64,000 nt of DNA from Symbiodinium sp. CCMP2592. Its lineage: Eukaryota; Sar; Dinophyceae; Suessiales; Symbiodiniaceae. Positions within the stretch are counted from its first letter, which is position 1. Each line of letters opens with the position of its first letter. The stretch is from contig CAJNDT010006145.1 in NCBI GenBank assembly GCA_905221615.1, forward strand, positions 1 through 64,000, in the 5' to 3' direction. Below are positions 48,500 to 58,616 of this stretch, piece by piece. The notes under the pieces were generated by a model. The model was not told where the DNA came from, searched no databases, and worked only from the letters and a program-made list of their open reading frames with translations. A program made the translations under genes and the position numbers.

Positions 48500-49510
48500 T
48501 TAGGGCCACCAGAAATCTTCAGGTGGCTCACAGTCGGAGGGTGGTTCTGAGGAGATATACCCCGATCGACGACCACGAATGCGAAATCCTCTGCCTTCAC
48601 CTGCAGAATCATACTGATTTGAGTCTGGGGACGACTGAGCTTCGTCCAGTGCGTCCATCTCCTCATTGTCTGACTCCTCACCTTCCTCCACATCTGAGGG
48701 GGCTCCATCATCCGCTGAGCCGCGCTGACTCCAGTCCGGGTCTTCTTCTGAGATGTGCCCATAATCAATACCCAAACGACCCCGCCCTCCAAGCTCACCA
48801 AGACGAACATCTAGAACACCTTCCTCAATCACATCTGAGTCTGAGGCGTGAATCTCACCTTCGGCACGAGCTGGCCCAGTCAACCAGGCATCCGGGCGAG
48901 ATTCCAAACGAAAAAACATTTGACCACGAACTCCACTTTCGAACTCATCTGGCACTCTGCCTTCCGGCACTCTGCCTTCTGGCACTCTGCCTTCAGTAGC
49001 TCCACTGTTGGCATTATTGTTAGGGCCAGGATAGCCATTTTCAGGCATCGGCCTTGGCGGCACTATTGGTGGCGGCGGGTTGTCTGGAGCATTGAAACAC
49101 ATGGCACAAATTCGCCGTCCCAACTGCCGACGTTGCATCTCTTCAGGGGTCAAGTTCTCAAGGGTGACCAGAACAATGCGGCCCTCCCTAACAGTAACCA
49201 CATCCGGCTCGAAGTTGATCATGATCGGGGTCTCCATAATGTCCAACGCTTCTGCCACAGCTTGGGCAATCTCAAACTCATGTCGCGCAGGGGCGGGAGG
49301 TCTTGGGCCAGGTGGGTAAGGTGGCCGATTCACAGGCGTTGGTGGCGGCGGACCCATTTGTGGCCCTGGCACTCTGCCTTCCGCCCCACCACCTTCTTCA
49401 CCAATGCCATTCACACCGGTTGGCGGCACTCTACGAGGCCGTCGCTTCGGAGTCCTCACCCCGCCGATCCTCCCCGCTGCTGCCGGTTTGGCCTTCGGTT
49501 TCGGTGCCAT
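48500..49510 (-). CDS. Acidic Pro-rich unknown protein with EGRVP triplet (left-arm copy)
   Basis: ATG at 49510 gives MAPKPKAKPAAAGR, a basic start, followed by Pro-rich sequence (GPQMGPPPPTPVNRPP). The middle domain of about 80 residues is better ordered (EFEIAQAVAEALDIMETPIM, then RRICAMCFNAPDNPPP). A triplet EGRVPEGRVPEGRVP follows, and the C-terminal third is highly acidic (VEEGEESDNEEMDALDEAQ), ending near FWWP. No family is recognised. The right-arm copy is at 60083-61093, with about seven residue differences by my reading. Confidence 0.6.
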   Translation of the reverse strand: MAPKPKAKPAAAGRIGGVRTPKRRPRRVPPTGVNGIGEEGGGAEGRVPGPQMGPPPPTPVNRPPYPPGPRPPAPARHEFEIAQAVAEALDIMETPIMINFEPDVVTVREGRIVLVTLENLTPEEMQRRQLGRRICAMCFNAPDNPPPPIVPPRPMPENGYPGPNNNANSGATEGRVPEGRVPEGRVPDEFESGVRGQMFFRLESRPDAWLTGPARAEGEIHASDSDVIEEGVLDVRLGELGGRGRLGIDYGHISEEDPDWSQRGSADDGAPSDVEEGEESDNEEMDALDEAQSSPDSNQYDSAGEGRGFRIRGRRSGYISSEPPSDCEPPEDFWWP

Positions 49511-49543
49511 GGTGCTTAACTTTAAATATCTTTGATCCAACAA

Positions 49544-50981
49544 GCTGCAAGCAACTATATGTGTTGGATAGTACGAACAGGTACTAGAAGTTGATTGTCA
49601 TGTCCGTTTCAATACCACATGCAATAGGTTCCACTGGACGACACAAGCATTTATGCACATGATCATTAGATTAACACATATTTGAAGACAGAGTGCTATT
49701 AATAGATGATGTAGTTTAATGTTCGAAAGCAGTATGCCCAATAATAAGTGTATGCATATAATCCATACATATATCTATATGTATGTATGTATGTTATACA
49801 TATACCTAGGTCTATGTGTAAACTTACCACACACAGTAACGGTTTAGGGTTTAAAAGAGCTTCAGGGTTTTAGGTTTTAAGGAGGTCCATGTTTTAAAGG
49901 TACTTCAAGGCAGAGTGCCACCTAGTTTATGCTTAATCATAAGATGTGTTACTACTCGTAGGGATTTGGTTGGGTTAGCTGGACTGTGCCGATTCAATGG
50001 GATTCGATATTGTATAACTAGCTCCCAAGATTCAATAAGCTCCAACAAGACTTTTGGGAGGGGATGCTACATGTGTGCAATTGTCTGGTACAGGGTCGGT
50101 GTGCCTTCAAAACGTGATGGCCCGAACACTAAGATTCAATAAGATTTTTTCGGGTAGTCCACAATCCTGCAAATGTCTTCTAAGATTCAATAAGATTTTT
50201 TGGGCGAGCTGGAGGCTGTGTCCCTTGTAAAACCGATAAGATTCAATAAGATTCAATAAGATTCAATAAGATTCAATAAGATTCAATAAGATTCAATAAG
50301 ATTCAATAAGATTCGGGGTAGGCCACAATTGTACAAATGTCTTCTAAGATTCAATAAGATTCAATAAGATTTTTTGGGGCGATCTGGAGTCGTGTCCCTT
50401 TTAAAAATGATGGACCAATAAGATTCAATAAGATTCAATAAGATTCAATAAGATTCAATAAGATTCAATAAGATTCAATAAGATTTTTCCGGGGCATGCC
50501 ACAAGTGTCACAAATGTCTTCTAAGATTTTGCAGGGCCTGTGGGGCGGTATGGGGATGGTGTCCCTTCAAAGGCCATATGTTTTTTTAAACACGGATGCA
50601 CCCCATTGCAGACTTCCGTGGTCCTTTGTTGGGTCCCTCCCAACTGGTGTTCTAGGACAGGTTGGATCCTGCCTTTGGCGCGGATTTGTCCACAGGCATC
50701 TGCAGTATCCTTGTGAAATCGACAGACCGCCTGGGATTACAAAGAGACATACATTCCTGATGGCATAATGCAACACAAGGCAACACAATCATGTCAATAC
50801 ATAATGATCATGGAACACATGTTACAACCCATGCACTCCGCCTTCAGAAACATGTCTGTGACAATGGCATTGCCACACCTCCAAAATTAATAAGACTCGA
50901 GGCCACATCACCGACAACACATACACATGAGCCAGTTATTGTGGCACTCTGCCTTGTTACCGAGCCACCTTGTCGACGCAA
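49544..50981. repeat. Gene-free stretch with telomere-like sequence and ATTCAATAAG arrays
   Basis: Positions 49730-49810 are TATATATG-rich, and 49840-49900 hold degraded GGTTTAGGG repeats. Two arrays of the 10-bp unit ATTCAATAAG lie at about 50231-50315 and 50415-50485, with single copies around them. One good dispersed motif lies at 49909 and another at 50943. Counterparts lie in the right arm (about 58650-59960) and after the gap (62481-63760). Confidence 0.85.
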
Positions 50982-52605
50982 TCAGTCCACCACGGGGTCG
51001 TTGACCTCAGGAGCTTCCTCTTCACGAGTGCGGTCGTCAACGAGTTGAGCTTGTATTTCCTGAACGATTGCGTCCACATCATTAGCATCATCTTCGACAG
51101 GAACAGGGGCATTGCTTCCCGTGGACCCCCTCGGACCCAAAAAGAACCTTGCCATAGAGGCTGAGCTCGCACACTTGAGAGGGCAAGCGGTGGCCTTGTT
51201 CCGCCCGGTCGACTCACAGTATCGATTGATACATTCGCTGTGAAAGAGGTGGCCACACGATAGCGCTTCCAATGCCTGCATTCCAGGGAAGCAACAGAAA
51301 AAGACACGTCATGTGAGAGGTACTGTTCTGAGGATTAGTGGAATGTACAAACAGGACAGGCACCACTATCAATGGTTCATTAACCAAAGGCAAACGAAAC
51401 CAGCCTGCCTGGCCCGGGTGCATCTCCGAATGGCAAATGACACAGAGGTCCTGGTTCCACCGTTTCGCAGGTCTGCTCGACTCATTCGGAGCATCCTCCT
51501 CCTCCTCCTCAAAGAAGGCACTGTCGTCGGCCTCGCGCTCGACCTCGGCCTCGACCTCGGCCCCGGCCTCGACCTCGGCCCCGGCCTCGGCCATGACCTC
51601 ATCATCGACCTCGACTGCGACCTCGTCCTGCGACTCTGTGTTTGGTGCCGTCGCCCTGGCCTTGGACTTGGCCTTGGCTTTCGACTTGCCCTTGGCTTTT
51701 GCTTTGGCTTTCGACTTGGGTGTCGCAAAGGGCACAACGGCATTCACGTCAGCACCGGCTGTCGAGTCACTGTTCGTGGAGGTGTCTGGCTCTGGCAACT
51801 CAACTGTTTGAGGTGCAGTGGTCACTTCTGCAGGAGGCATGACGATCTCCTGATCGGGCCTGATCTCTGCCTCTGCCGGCGCTAGACCATCGTCATCCAT
51901 GGCAGGAGCATTCCCATCAACTGGCACTCTGCCTTCCACAACCCTCGGCACTCTGTCTTGTTCACTTCCTGCAGCCTGGCTGCCTTCGGTTGCCTGGCTT
52001 GCATTGGAACCCGGAACGGCATGAGGGGAGGCAGGCGGCTGTTGAATCGGCACTCTGCCTTGTTCCCCAGCCGGGCTGCGACCCACAGCCTGGCTTGGAT
52101 TGGAACTAGGAGCAGTCGTTGGCAAAGGACCAGAACGGACCACGTCTGGCACTCTGCCTTCCGACGGCGGAACCGTTGGCGGGGCAGCTGGAGCAGGACT
52201 CGGATTGAAACTGAGACGTCCCTGCGTCTCAGTGGACTGCCTTGCTCTCGCTCTACGCCTGGCATAGGTCGTGACATCCTCGGTCATCCATGTGGACTGC
52301 CATCCACACTCCAAGGCAACCCTGTCAACAGAATGCTCAGACATATTCACCCCCAGTCCCAGAACCGGTTTGGCTATGCGGTTCCAACTGCTGCTATCGC
52401 AGACGGATTGACGCCTATGGGCATTCTCACATCGCTGACCAAGCAAGCTGTATTTCATATCGACCCTGAGTTCACTGACCTTTGTGGTCGGCTTCAGATT
52501 GGTCAATATGAAGAGCAGTTGCAGCGCTGTTTGTTGTGGCAGGTCAGCCGTGACCGCAGCATCCCATGCACTATGAACTCGCTCGAGCAGAGCTTTCACC
52601 TTCAC
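50982..52605 (-). CDS. RING-H2 protein with long low-complexity N-terminus (left arm), two exons
   Basis: Exons are 52605-51409 and 51275-50982, joined across a 133-bp GC-AG intron (51408-51276). Splicing after ...HPGQ restores CVIC...CGHLFHSEC...CPLKC, a RING-H2-like zinc-binding set (the last pair is spaced by three residues, not two). RING proteins are usually E3 ubiquitin ligases. The N-terminal 400 residues include Ser/Pro/Gln stretches, EGRVP copies, a KSKAKAKAKGKSKAKAKSKA-like basic tract, and an acidic EVEAGAEVEAEVE tract. The first exon starts with GTG just after a TGACTGAG acceptor-like site, downstream of an in-frame TAA, so an upstream exon must exist; the Gln-rich frame at 52666-53229 is the obvious candidate. 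Joined length is 496 residues. Confidence 0.8.
51276..51408 (-). other. GC-AG intron, 133 bp (left arm)
   Basis: On the sense strand the boundaries are CCGGGCCAG|GCAGGC and GGAATGCAG|GCATTGG. The six bases CAGGCA span both junctions, a direct-repeat pattern. GC donors and AG|G acceptors are characteristic of dinoflagellate introns. Confidence 0.85.
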
Positions 52606-52665
52606 CTCAGTCAGTAAGGCTTATCTAGGCTTTGTGGGGGGAGGGTTCAGGGATCATTGCTGACC

Positions 52666-53100
52666 TTAGGGATACTCTGTTGATTGACAAGCAGCCAGAG
52701 GGATCGAACGCAATGTCGTGGCGCTTCTCGGGATTGCATCTGCATCGGTAGTGGACGTTGCCAGCCGATCAATCCCGATCGTTGCTGCTTGCCTTGCTCT
52801 GTTCTTCTTGGTTTCCTTACGAATCCTCCTCACTTCTTGGTCTTCTGATTCCGACGAGGAGGAGTCGTTGGCACTCTGCCTTGATTCACCCACAGCAGCC
52901 ATCTGCTGCTGTTGCTGCATTTGCTGCATCTGCTGCATTTGCTGCATCTGTTGCTGCTGCTGCATCTGTTGCTGCTGTTGCAACATGAAAGGGTTCATCA
53001 TGGCCAGTGGGTTGTTCATTCCCATTGCTGGGTTCATTGCCCCCGGCATTGGGAACATCATCTGATCACTCACACGAGCGCTCTTCCTCGACTTTCCCAT
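52666..53100 (-). CDS. Gln/Met-repeat protein (left arm), probably an exon of the RING gene
   Basis: ATG at 53100 gives MGKSRKSARVSDQMM; the frame is open further up to 53229 without a better start. It carries a Met/Pro/Asn segment (GAMNPAMGMNNPLAMMNP) and then a QQQQQMQQQQQMQQMQQMQQ-type tract. A Ser/Glu-rich part and a basic stretch (EVRRIRKETKKNRARQ) follow. A dispersed motif copy inside reads as RQSAN and another sits 20 bases upstream of the ATG. It ends in TAA only 60 bases before the RING-protein frame. Confidence 0.55.
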   Translation of the reverse strand: MGKSRKSARVSDQMMFPMPGAMNPAMGMNNPLAMMNPFMLQQQQQMQQQQQMQQMQQMQQMQQQQQMAAVGESRQSANDSSSSESEDQEVRRIRKETKKNRARQAATIGIDRLATSTTDADAIPRSATTLRSIPLAACQSTEYP

Positions 53101-53285
53101 TGCTCTCGGCGACTGTCTCTGGCACTCTGCCTGGAAGCACCACTGCAGCACTAAGGGACTCGATCTTGAACACACATATGTTGATTGCGGCCAGGTCAAG
53201 AAATTCTTGCGCATCCACTCACTAGTCACTAGCGTCCGTACACACTACGTGGCATGGTCCCATCAACGGCCAGATAGCAAGCGTT

Positions 53286-53714
53286 TCAGCTTCCACAACT
53301 CACAATCACTTGCATCATGCATTCCAGCCTTGCCATAGTAGCCAACCACCTTGGACGCCAGCACCTGAAAGGTTTTATGGGGCTGTCACAGGAAACCAAG
53401 GTTGAACCAAGCAATTCACAGGCACAGTAATTAATCCATCGAGTTACTGCCGACATGACTGTATGCATAGGCATCGTCTTTGTTTTCCAAAACGGCAAGC
53501 TGAAATGTGCCAGATCAGACGGACCGCAAAAGTGACAACATTCAAACGCCCCAAGAAATGCGATTTCACATTGGCACTCTGCCTTTCCGGCACTCTGCCT
53601 AGTGACAGCGACACAAAAATGAATCTGAACAGGCCACACTGTTTGGTTGCACTCTGCCTTAGTCACACCGAGAACTCTCTGGCACTCTGCCTTGTGAAAG
53701 TCCCCAGTGCCCAA
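53286..53714 (-). other. Open frame of doubtful coding value (left arm)
   Basis: The 142-codon frame is conserved in both arms (55884-56312 on the right). It consists largely of motif copies read as KAECQ and RQSAG joined by Cys-rich sequence, with no domain. It may be untranslated or intronic. Confidence 0.3.
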
Positions 53715-53810
53715 GGACGAATGGGATGAAGAAGAGGAGGTCCACTAGATGGCTTTGTTTTGGCAACACAATTAAGAAACCTACTCGTTCAGCTCAATCA
53801 TTGACACTGA

Positions 53811-54797
53811 TCAATCCTGAAAGCCATCTGCAGTTACTCCCCAATCAGGAACGAAGTTCGCAGTGGTCTGGTAAACATCCACATACTCTTCATCTTCCGA
53901 TGGCGGGACATCATCACCCATCTGGCTCACCGCGTCTAGGTCTTCCCCCCTTGCCTTCTGTTCCAGCTTCTTCTTACAATACACAAGCATGGTGTAATTG
54001 TAAGCATCCCAAATCTTGCAGGACAAAGGCACAATCCAGCTCTGCAGGTCTTTGGGCTTGAATTTTTCCTTTGAGATGACATCTTCCGTCGTATAACCCT
54101 CAACGAGTGTCTTGGAGGCCTCAAACCAGTGCCAGTATGTCAGATTTTTTCCCTTGACTTTATCACGGCCATGTTTTGGCGGAGTGACATTGAACATGCA
54201 CTGGAGAATCTGCTCAATGACCGCCACCCCAGTTTCCCTCTGAAGCCACAGCTGCCAGTCCCCAGGCTCAGAATTGTTTGGAATCTCCTTCACGTTCTGG
54301 TCACACAACAGATCCCAGACAACCGCAGTTTTCGAGCCCTTCGACCGAAAGTTATTCCACGCCATGTCCTTTCTATCCACTGGCACGTTATTCTTCTCGC
54401 ATTCTCGGACTGTGATCTCATGGACAGCCATGAGCAGCTGGGTCATGACAGTCGTAGTCTTGCTGTTGAACTTCCGATCGTTGTGCTGGGGGTTGAACGG
54501 CTGATCTTGTGGCACCGGTCTCGCCATACGTGCCCGATTGGCGAGGCCGCCCACCTTCGAAGTCGTCACCGCCCTGTGACTGCATGGCAGCATTCCCCGC
54601 AACGCTCTGAGAGTTTTCTCCTCCTCAGTCTCTGGCTGCAAAAGCTCGGTTGGAACCTTGATCTTGTTTTGACCCCTTGGCACTCTGCCTTGGGGGTCCG
54701 TAATTCCGAGGTCCTCCTCCGCTTCCTAGAAAGGCTTCACCTCTCCAGGCACTGGCGCAGTCGCACTCTTGGGGTTTGCGGCAGCCTTCGGGCTCGG
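53811..54797 (-). pseudogene. Unknown gene, left-arm copy, with nonsense codon and cut 5' end
   Basis: The frame ends at 53811 and reads upstream through GRVPRGQNKIKVP to a TAG at 54726-54728, then continues as PVPGEVKPF and KAAANPKSATA to the palindrome centre. The right-arm copy has TTG (Leu) at the TAG position. The protein contains an ordered block (FNSKTTTVMTQLLMAVHEIT, then AVIEQILQCMFNVTPP) and an acidic tail (SEDEEYVDVYQTTANF). It differs from the right-arm copy at about 20 of 290 residues, much more than the other gene pairs. No family is recognised. Its true 5' end is missing because the sequence reverses at 54799. Confidence 0.65.
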
Positions 54798-54800
54798 GAC

Positions 54801-55787
54801 CCGAGCCCGAAGGCTGCCGCAAAACCCAAGAGTGCGACTGCGCCAGTGCCTGGAGAGGTGAAGCCTTTCTTGGAAGCGGAGGAGGACCTCGGAATTACGG
54901 ACCCCCAAGGCAGAGTGCCAAGGGGTCAAAACAAGATCAAGGTTCCAGCCGAGCTTTTGCAGCCAGAGACTGAGGAGGAGAAAACTCTCAGAGCGTTGCG
55001 GGGAATGCTGCCATGCAGTAACAGGGCGGTGACGACTTCGAAGGTGGGCCGCCTCGCCAATCGGGCACGTATGGCGAGACCGGTGCCACAAGATCAGCCG
55101 TTCAACCCCCAGCACAACGATCGGAAGTTCAACAGCAAGACTACGACTGTCATGACCCAGCTGCTCATGGCTGTCCATGAGATCACAGTCCGAGAATGCG
55201 AGAAGAATAACGTGCCAATGGAGAGAAAGGACATGGCGTGGAATGACTTTCGGTCGAAGGGCTCGAAAACTGCGGTTGTCTGGGAGCTGTTGCGTGACCA
55301 GGGCGTGAAGGAGATTCCAAACAATTCTGAGCCTGGGGACTGGCACCTGTGGCTTCAGAGGGAAACTGGGGTGGCGGTCATTGAGCAGATTCTCCAGTGC
55401 ATGTTCAATGTCACTCCGCCAGTTCATGGCCGTGATCGAGTCAAGGGAAAAGAGCTGACATACTGGCACTGGTGGCTGGCCTCCAAGAGACTCCTTGAGG
55501 TTTATACGACGGAAGATGTCATCTCAAAGGAAAAATTCAGGCCCAAAGACCTGCAGAGCTGGATTGTGCCTTTGTCCTGCAAGATTTGGGATGCTTACAA
55601 TTACACCATGCTTGTGTATTGTCAGAAGAAGCTGGAACAGAAGGCAAGGGGGGAAGACCTAGACGCGGTGAGCCAGATGGGTGATGATGTCCCGCCATCG
55701 GAAGATGAAGAGTATGTGGAGGTTTACCAGACCACTGCGAACTTCGTTCCTGATTGGGGAGTAACTGCAGATGGCTTTCAGGATTGA
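54801..55787 (+). CDS. Unknown gene, right-arm copy, 5' truncated at the palindrome centre
   Basis: The reading frame is open from the palindrome centre: PSPKAAAKPKSATAPVPGEV, then ITDPQGRVPRGQ, then the ordered block with MTQLLMAVHEITVRECEKNN and WELLRDQGVKEIPNN. Formally the frame extends left to 54129, but that part is antisense of the other copy and not real coding. The QGRVP is a dispersed motif in frame. No start codon is available, so the 5' end is lost at the junction. No domain is recognised; the tail is acidic and Ser/Glu-rich. Confidence 0.65.
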   Translation, partial: PSPKAAAKPKSATAPVPGEVKPFLEAEEDLGITDPQGRVPRGQNKIKVPAELLQPETEEEKTLRALRGMLPCSNRAVTTSKVGRLANRARMARPVPQDQPFNPQHNDRKFNSKTTTVMTQLLMAVHEITVRECEKNNVPMERKDMAWNDFRSKGSKTAVVWELLRDQGVKEIPNNSEPGDWHLWLQRETGVAVIEQILQCMFNVTPPVHGRDRVKGKELTYWHWWLASKRLLEVYTTEDVISKEKFRPKDLQSWIVPLSCKIWDAYNYTMLVYCQKKLEQKARGEDLDAVSQMGDDVPPSEDEEYVEVYQTTANFVPDWGVTADGFQD

Positions 55788-55883
55788 TCAGTGTCAATGA
55801 TTGAGCTGAACGAGTAGGTTTATTAATTGTGTTGCCAAAACACAGCCATCTAGTGGACCTCCTCTTCTTCATCCCATTCGTCC

Positions 55884-56312
55884 TTGGGCACTGGGGACTT
55901 TCACAAGGCAGAGTGCCAGAGAGTTCTCGGTGTGACTAATGCAGAGTGCCACCAAACAGTGTGGCCTGTTCAGATTCATTTTTGTGTCGCTGTCACTAGG
56001 CAGAGTGCCGGAAAGGCAGAGTGCCAATGTGAAATCGCATTTCTTGGGGCGTTTGAATGTTGTCACTTTTGCGGTCCGTCTGAGCTGGCACATTTCAGCT
56101 TGCCGTTTTGGAAAACAAAGACGATGCCTATGCATACAGTCATGTCGGCAGTAACTCGATGGATTAATTACTGTGCCTGTGAATTGATTGGTTCAACCTT
56201 GGTTTCCTGTGACAGCCCCATAAAAACTTTCAGGTGCTGGCGTCCAAGGTGGTTGGCTACTATGGCAAGGCTGGAATGCATGATGCAAGTGATTGTGAGT
56301 TGTGGAAGCTGA
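55884..56312 (+). other. Open frame of doubtful coding value (right arm)
   Basis: Mirror copy of 53286-53714. The motif at 55938 is mutated differently from its left-arm counterpart at 53647. Confidence 0.3.
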
Positions 56313-56497
56313 AACGCTTGCTATCTGGCCGTTGATGGGACCATGACACGTAGTGTGTACGGACTCTAGTGACTAGTGAGTGGATGCGCAAGAATTTCTT
56401 GACCTGGCCGCAATCAACATATGTGTGTTCAAGATCGAGTCCCTTAGTGCTGCAGTGGTGCTTCCAGGCAGAGTGCCAGAGACAGTCGCCGAGAGCA

Positions 56498-56932
56498 ATG
56501 GGAAAGTCGAGGAAGAGCGCTCGTGTGAGTGATCAGATGATGTCCCCAATGCCGGGGGCAATGAACCCAGCAATGGGAATGAACAACCCACTGGCCATGA
56601 TGAACCCTTTCATGTTGCAACAGCAGCAACAGATGCAGCAGCAGCAACAGATGCAGCAAATGCAGCAGATGCAGCAAATGCAGCAACAGAAGCAGATGGC
56701 TGCTGTGGGTGAATCAAGGCAGAGTGCCAACGACTCCTCCTCGTCGGAATCAGAAGACCAAGAAGTGAGGAGGATTCGTAAGGAAACCAAGAAGAACAGA
56801 GCAAGGCAAGCAGCAACGATCGGGATTGATCGGCTGGCAACGTCCACTACCGATGCAGATGCAATCCCGAGAAGCGCCACGACATTGCGTTCGATCACTC
56901 TGGCTGCTTGTCAATCAACAGAGTATCCCTAA
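56498..56932 (+). CDS. Gln/Met-repeat protein (right arm)
   Basis: Mirror copy of the frame at 52666-53100, starting at ATG 56498 (MGKSRKSARVSDQMM). It differs by about three residues (for example a Lys inside the Gln/Met tract). It ends 60 bases before the RING-protein exon, in the same arrangement. Confidence 0.55.
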   Translation: MGKSRKSARVSDQMMSPMPGAMNPAMGMNNPLAMMNPFMLQQQQQMQQQQQMQQMQQMQQMQQQKQMAAVGESRQSANDSSSSESEDQEVRRIRKETKKNRARQAATIGIDRLATSTTDADAIPRSATTLRSITLAACQSTEYP

Positions 56933-56992
56933 GGTCAGCAATGATCCCTGAACCCTCCCCCCACAAAGCCTAGATAAGCCTTACTGACTGAG

Positions 56993-58616
56993 GTGAAGGT
57001 GAAAGCTCTGCTCGAGCGAGTTCATAGTGCATGGGATGCTGCGGTCACGGCTGACCTGCCACAACAAACAGCGCTGCAACTGCTCTCCATATTGACCAAT
57101 CTGAAGCCGACCACAAAGGTCAGTGAACTCAGGGTCGATATGAAATACAGCTTGCTTGGTCAGCGATGTGAGAATGCCCATAGGCGTCAATCCGTCTGCG
57201 ATCGCAGCAGTTGGAACCGCATAGCCAAACCGGTTCTGGGACTGGGGGTGAATATGTCTGAGCATTCTGTTGACAGGGTTGCCTTGGAGTGTGGATGGCA
57301 GTCCACATGGATGACCGAGGCTGTCACGACCTATGCCAGGCGTAGAGCGAGAGCAAGGCAGTCCACTGAGACGCAGGGACGTCTCAGTTTCAATCCGAGT
57401 CCTGCTCCAGCTGCCCCGCAAACGGTTCCGCCGTCGGAAGGCAGAGTGCCAGACGTGGTCCGTTCTGGTCCTTTGCCAACGACTGCTCCTAGTTCCAATC
57501 CAAGCCAGGCTGTGGGTCGCAGCCCGGCTGGGGAACAAGGCAGAGTGCCGATTCAACAGCCGCCTGCCTCCCCTCATGCCGTGCCGGGTTCCAATGCAAG
57601 CCAGGCAACCGAAGGCAGCCAGGCTGCAGGAAGTGAACAAGACAGAGTGCCGAGGGTTGTGGAAGGCAGAGTGCCAGTTGATGGGAATGCTCCTGCCATG
57701 GATGACGATGGTCTAGCGCCGGCAGAGGCAGAGATCAGGCCCGATCAGGAGATCGTCATGCCTCCTGCAGAAGTGACCACTGCACCTCAAACAGTTGAGT
57801 TGCCAGAGCCAGACACCTCCACGAACAGTGTCTCGACAGCCGGTGCTGACGTGAATGCCGTTGTGCCCTTTGCGACACCCAAGTCGAAAGCCAAAGCAAA
57901 AGCCAAGGGCAAGTCGAAAGCCAAGGCCAAGTCCAAGGCCATGGCGACGGCACCAAACACAGAGTCGCAGGACGAGGTCGCAGTCGAGGTCGATGATGAG
58001 GTCATGGCCGAGGCCGGGGCCGAGGTCGAGGCCGGGGCCGAGGTCGAGGCCGAGGTCGAGCGCGAGGCCGACGACAGTGCCTTCTTTGAGGAGGAGGCGG
58101 AGGATGCTCCGAATGAGTCGAGCAGACCTGCGAACCGGTGGAACCAGGACCTCTGTGTCATTTGCCATTCGGAGATGCACCCGGGCCAGGCAGGCTGTTT
58201 TCGTTTGCCTTTGGTTAATGAACCATTGATAGTGGTGCCTGTCCTGTTTGTACATTCCACTAATCCTCAGAACAGTACCTCTCACATGACGTGTCTTTTT
58301 CTGTTGCTTCCCTGGAATGCAGGCATTGGAAGCGCTATCGTGTGGCCAACTCTTTCACAGCGAATGTATCAATCGATACTGTGAGTCGACCGGGCGGAAC
58401 AAGGCCACCGCTTGCCCTCTCAAGTGTGCGAGCTCAGCCTCTATGGCAAGGTTCTTTTTGGGTCCGAGGGGGTCCACGGGAAGCAATGCCCCTGTTCCTG
58501 TCGAAGATGATGCTAATGATGTGGACGCAATCGTTCAGGAAATACAAGCTCACCTCGTTGACGACCGCACTCGTGAAGAGGAAGCTCCTGAGGTCAACGA
58601 CCCCGTGGTGGACTGA
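56993..58616 (+). CDS. RING-H2 protein (right arm), two exons
   Basis: Exons are 56993-58189 and 58323-58616 with a 133-bp GC-AG intron (58190-58322) at the same site as the left arm. The joined frame is 496 residues. RING cysteines and histidines are all kept (CVIC, CGQLFHSEC, CPLKC) except that the position after CG is Gln where the left arm has His: the left reads CGHLFH and the right CGQLFH. This removes one zinc ligand in the right copy. About ten other residue differences occur along the first exon. The first exon again starts with GTG after a TGACTGAG acceptor-like site. Confidence 0.8.
58190..58322 (+). other. GC-AG intron, 133 bp (right arm)
   Basis: The boundaries CCAG|GCAGGC and TGCAG|GCATTG are identical to the left-arm intron. 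Confidence 0.85.

Noticed and set aside
54129-55787. 552-codon fused protein across the palindrome centre
   Set aside because: Its first 220 codons are the antisense of the other arm's gene; only the part right of 54800 is credible coding.
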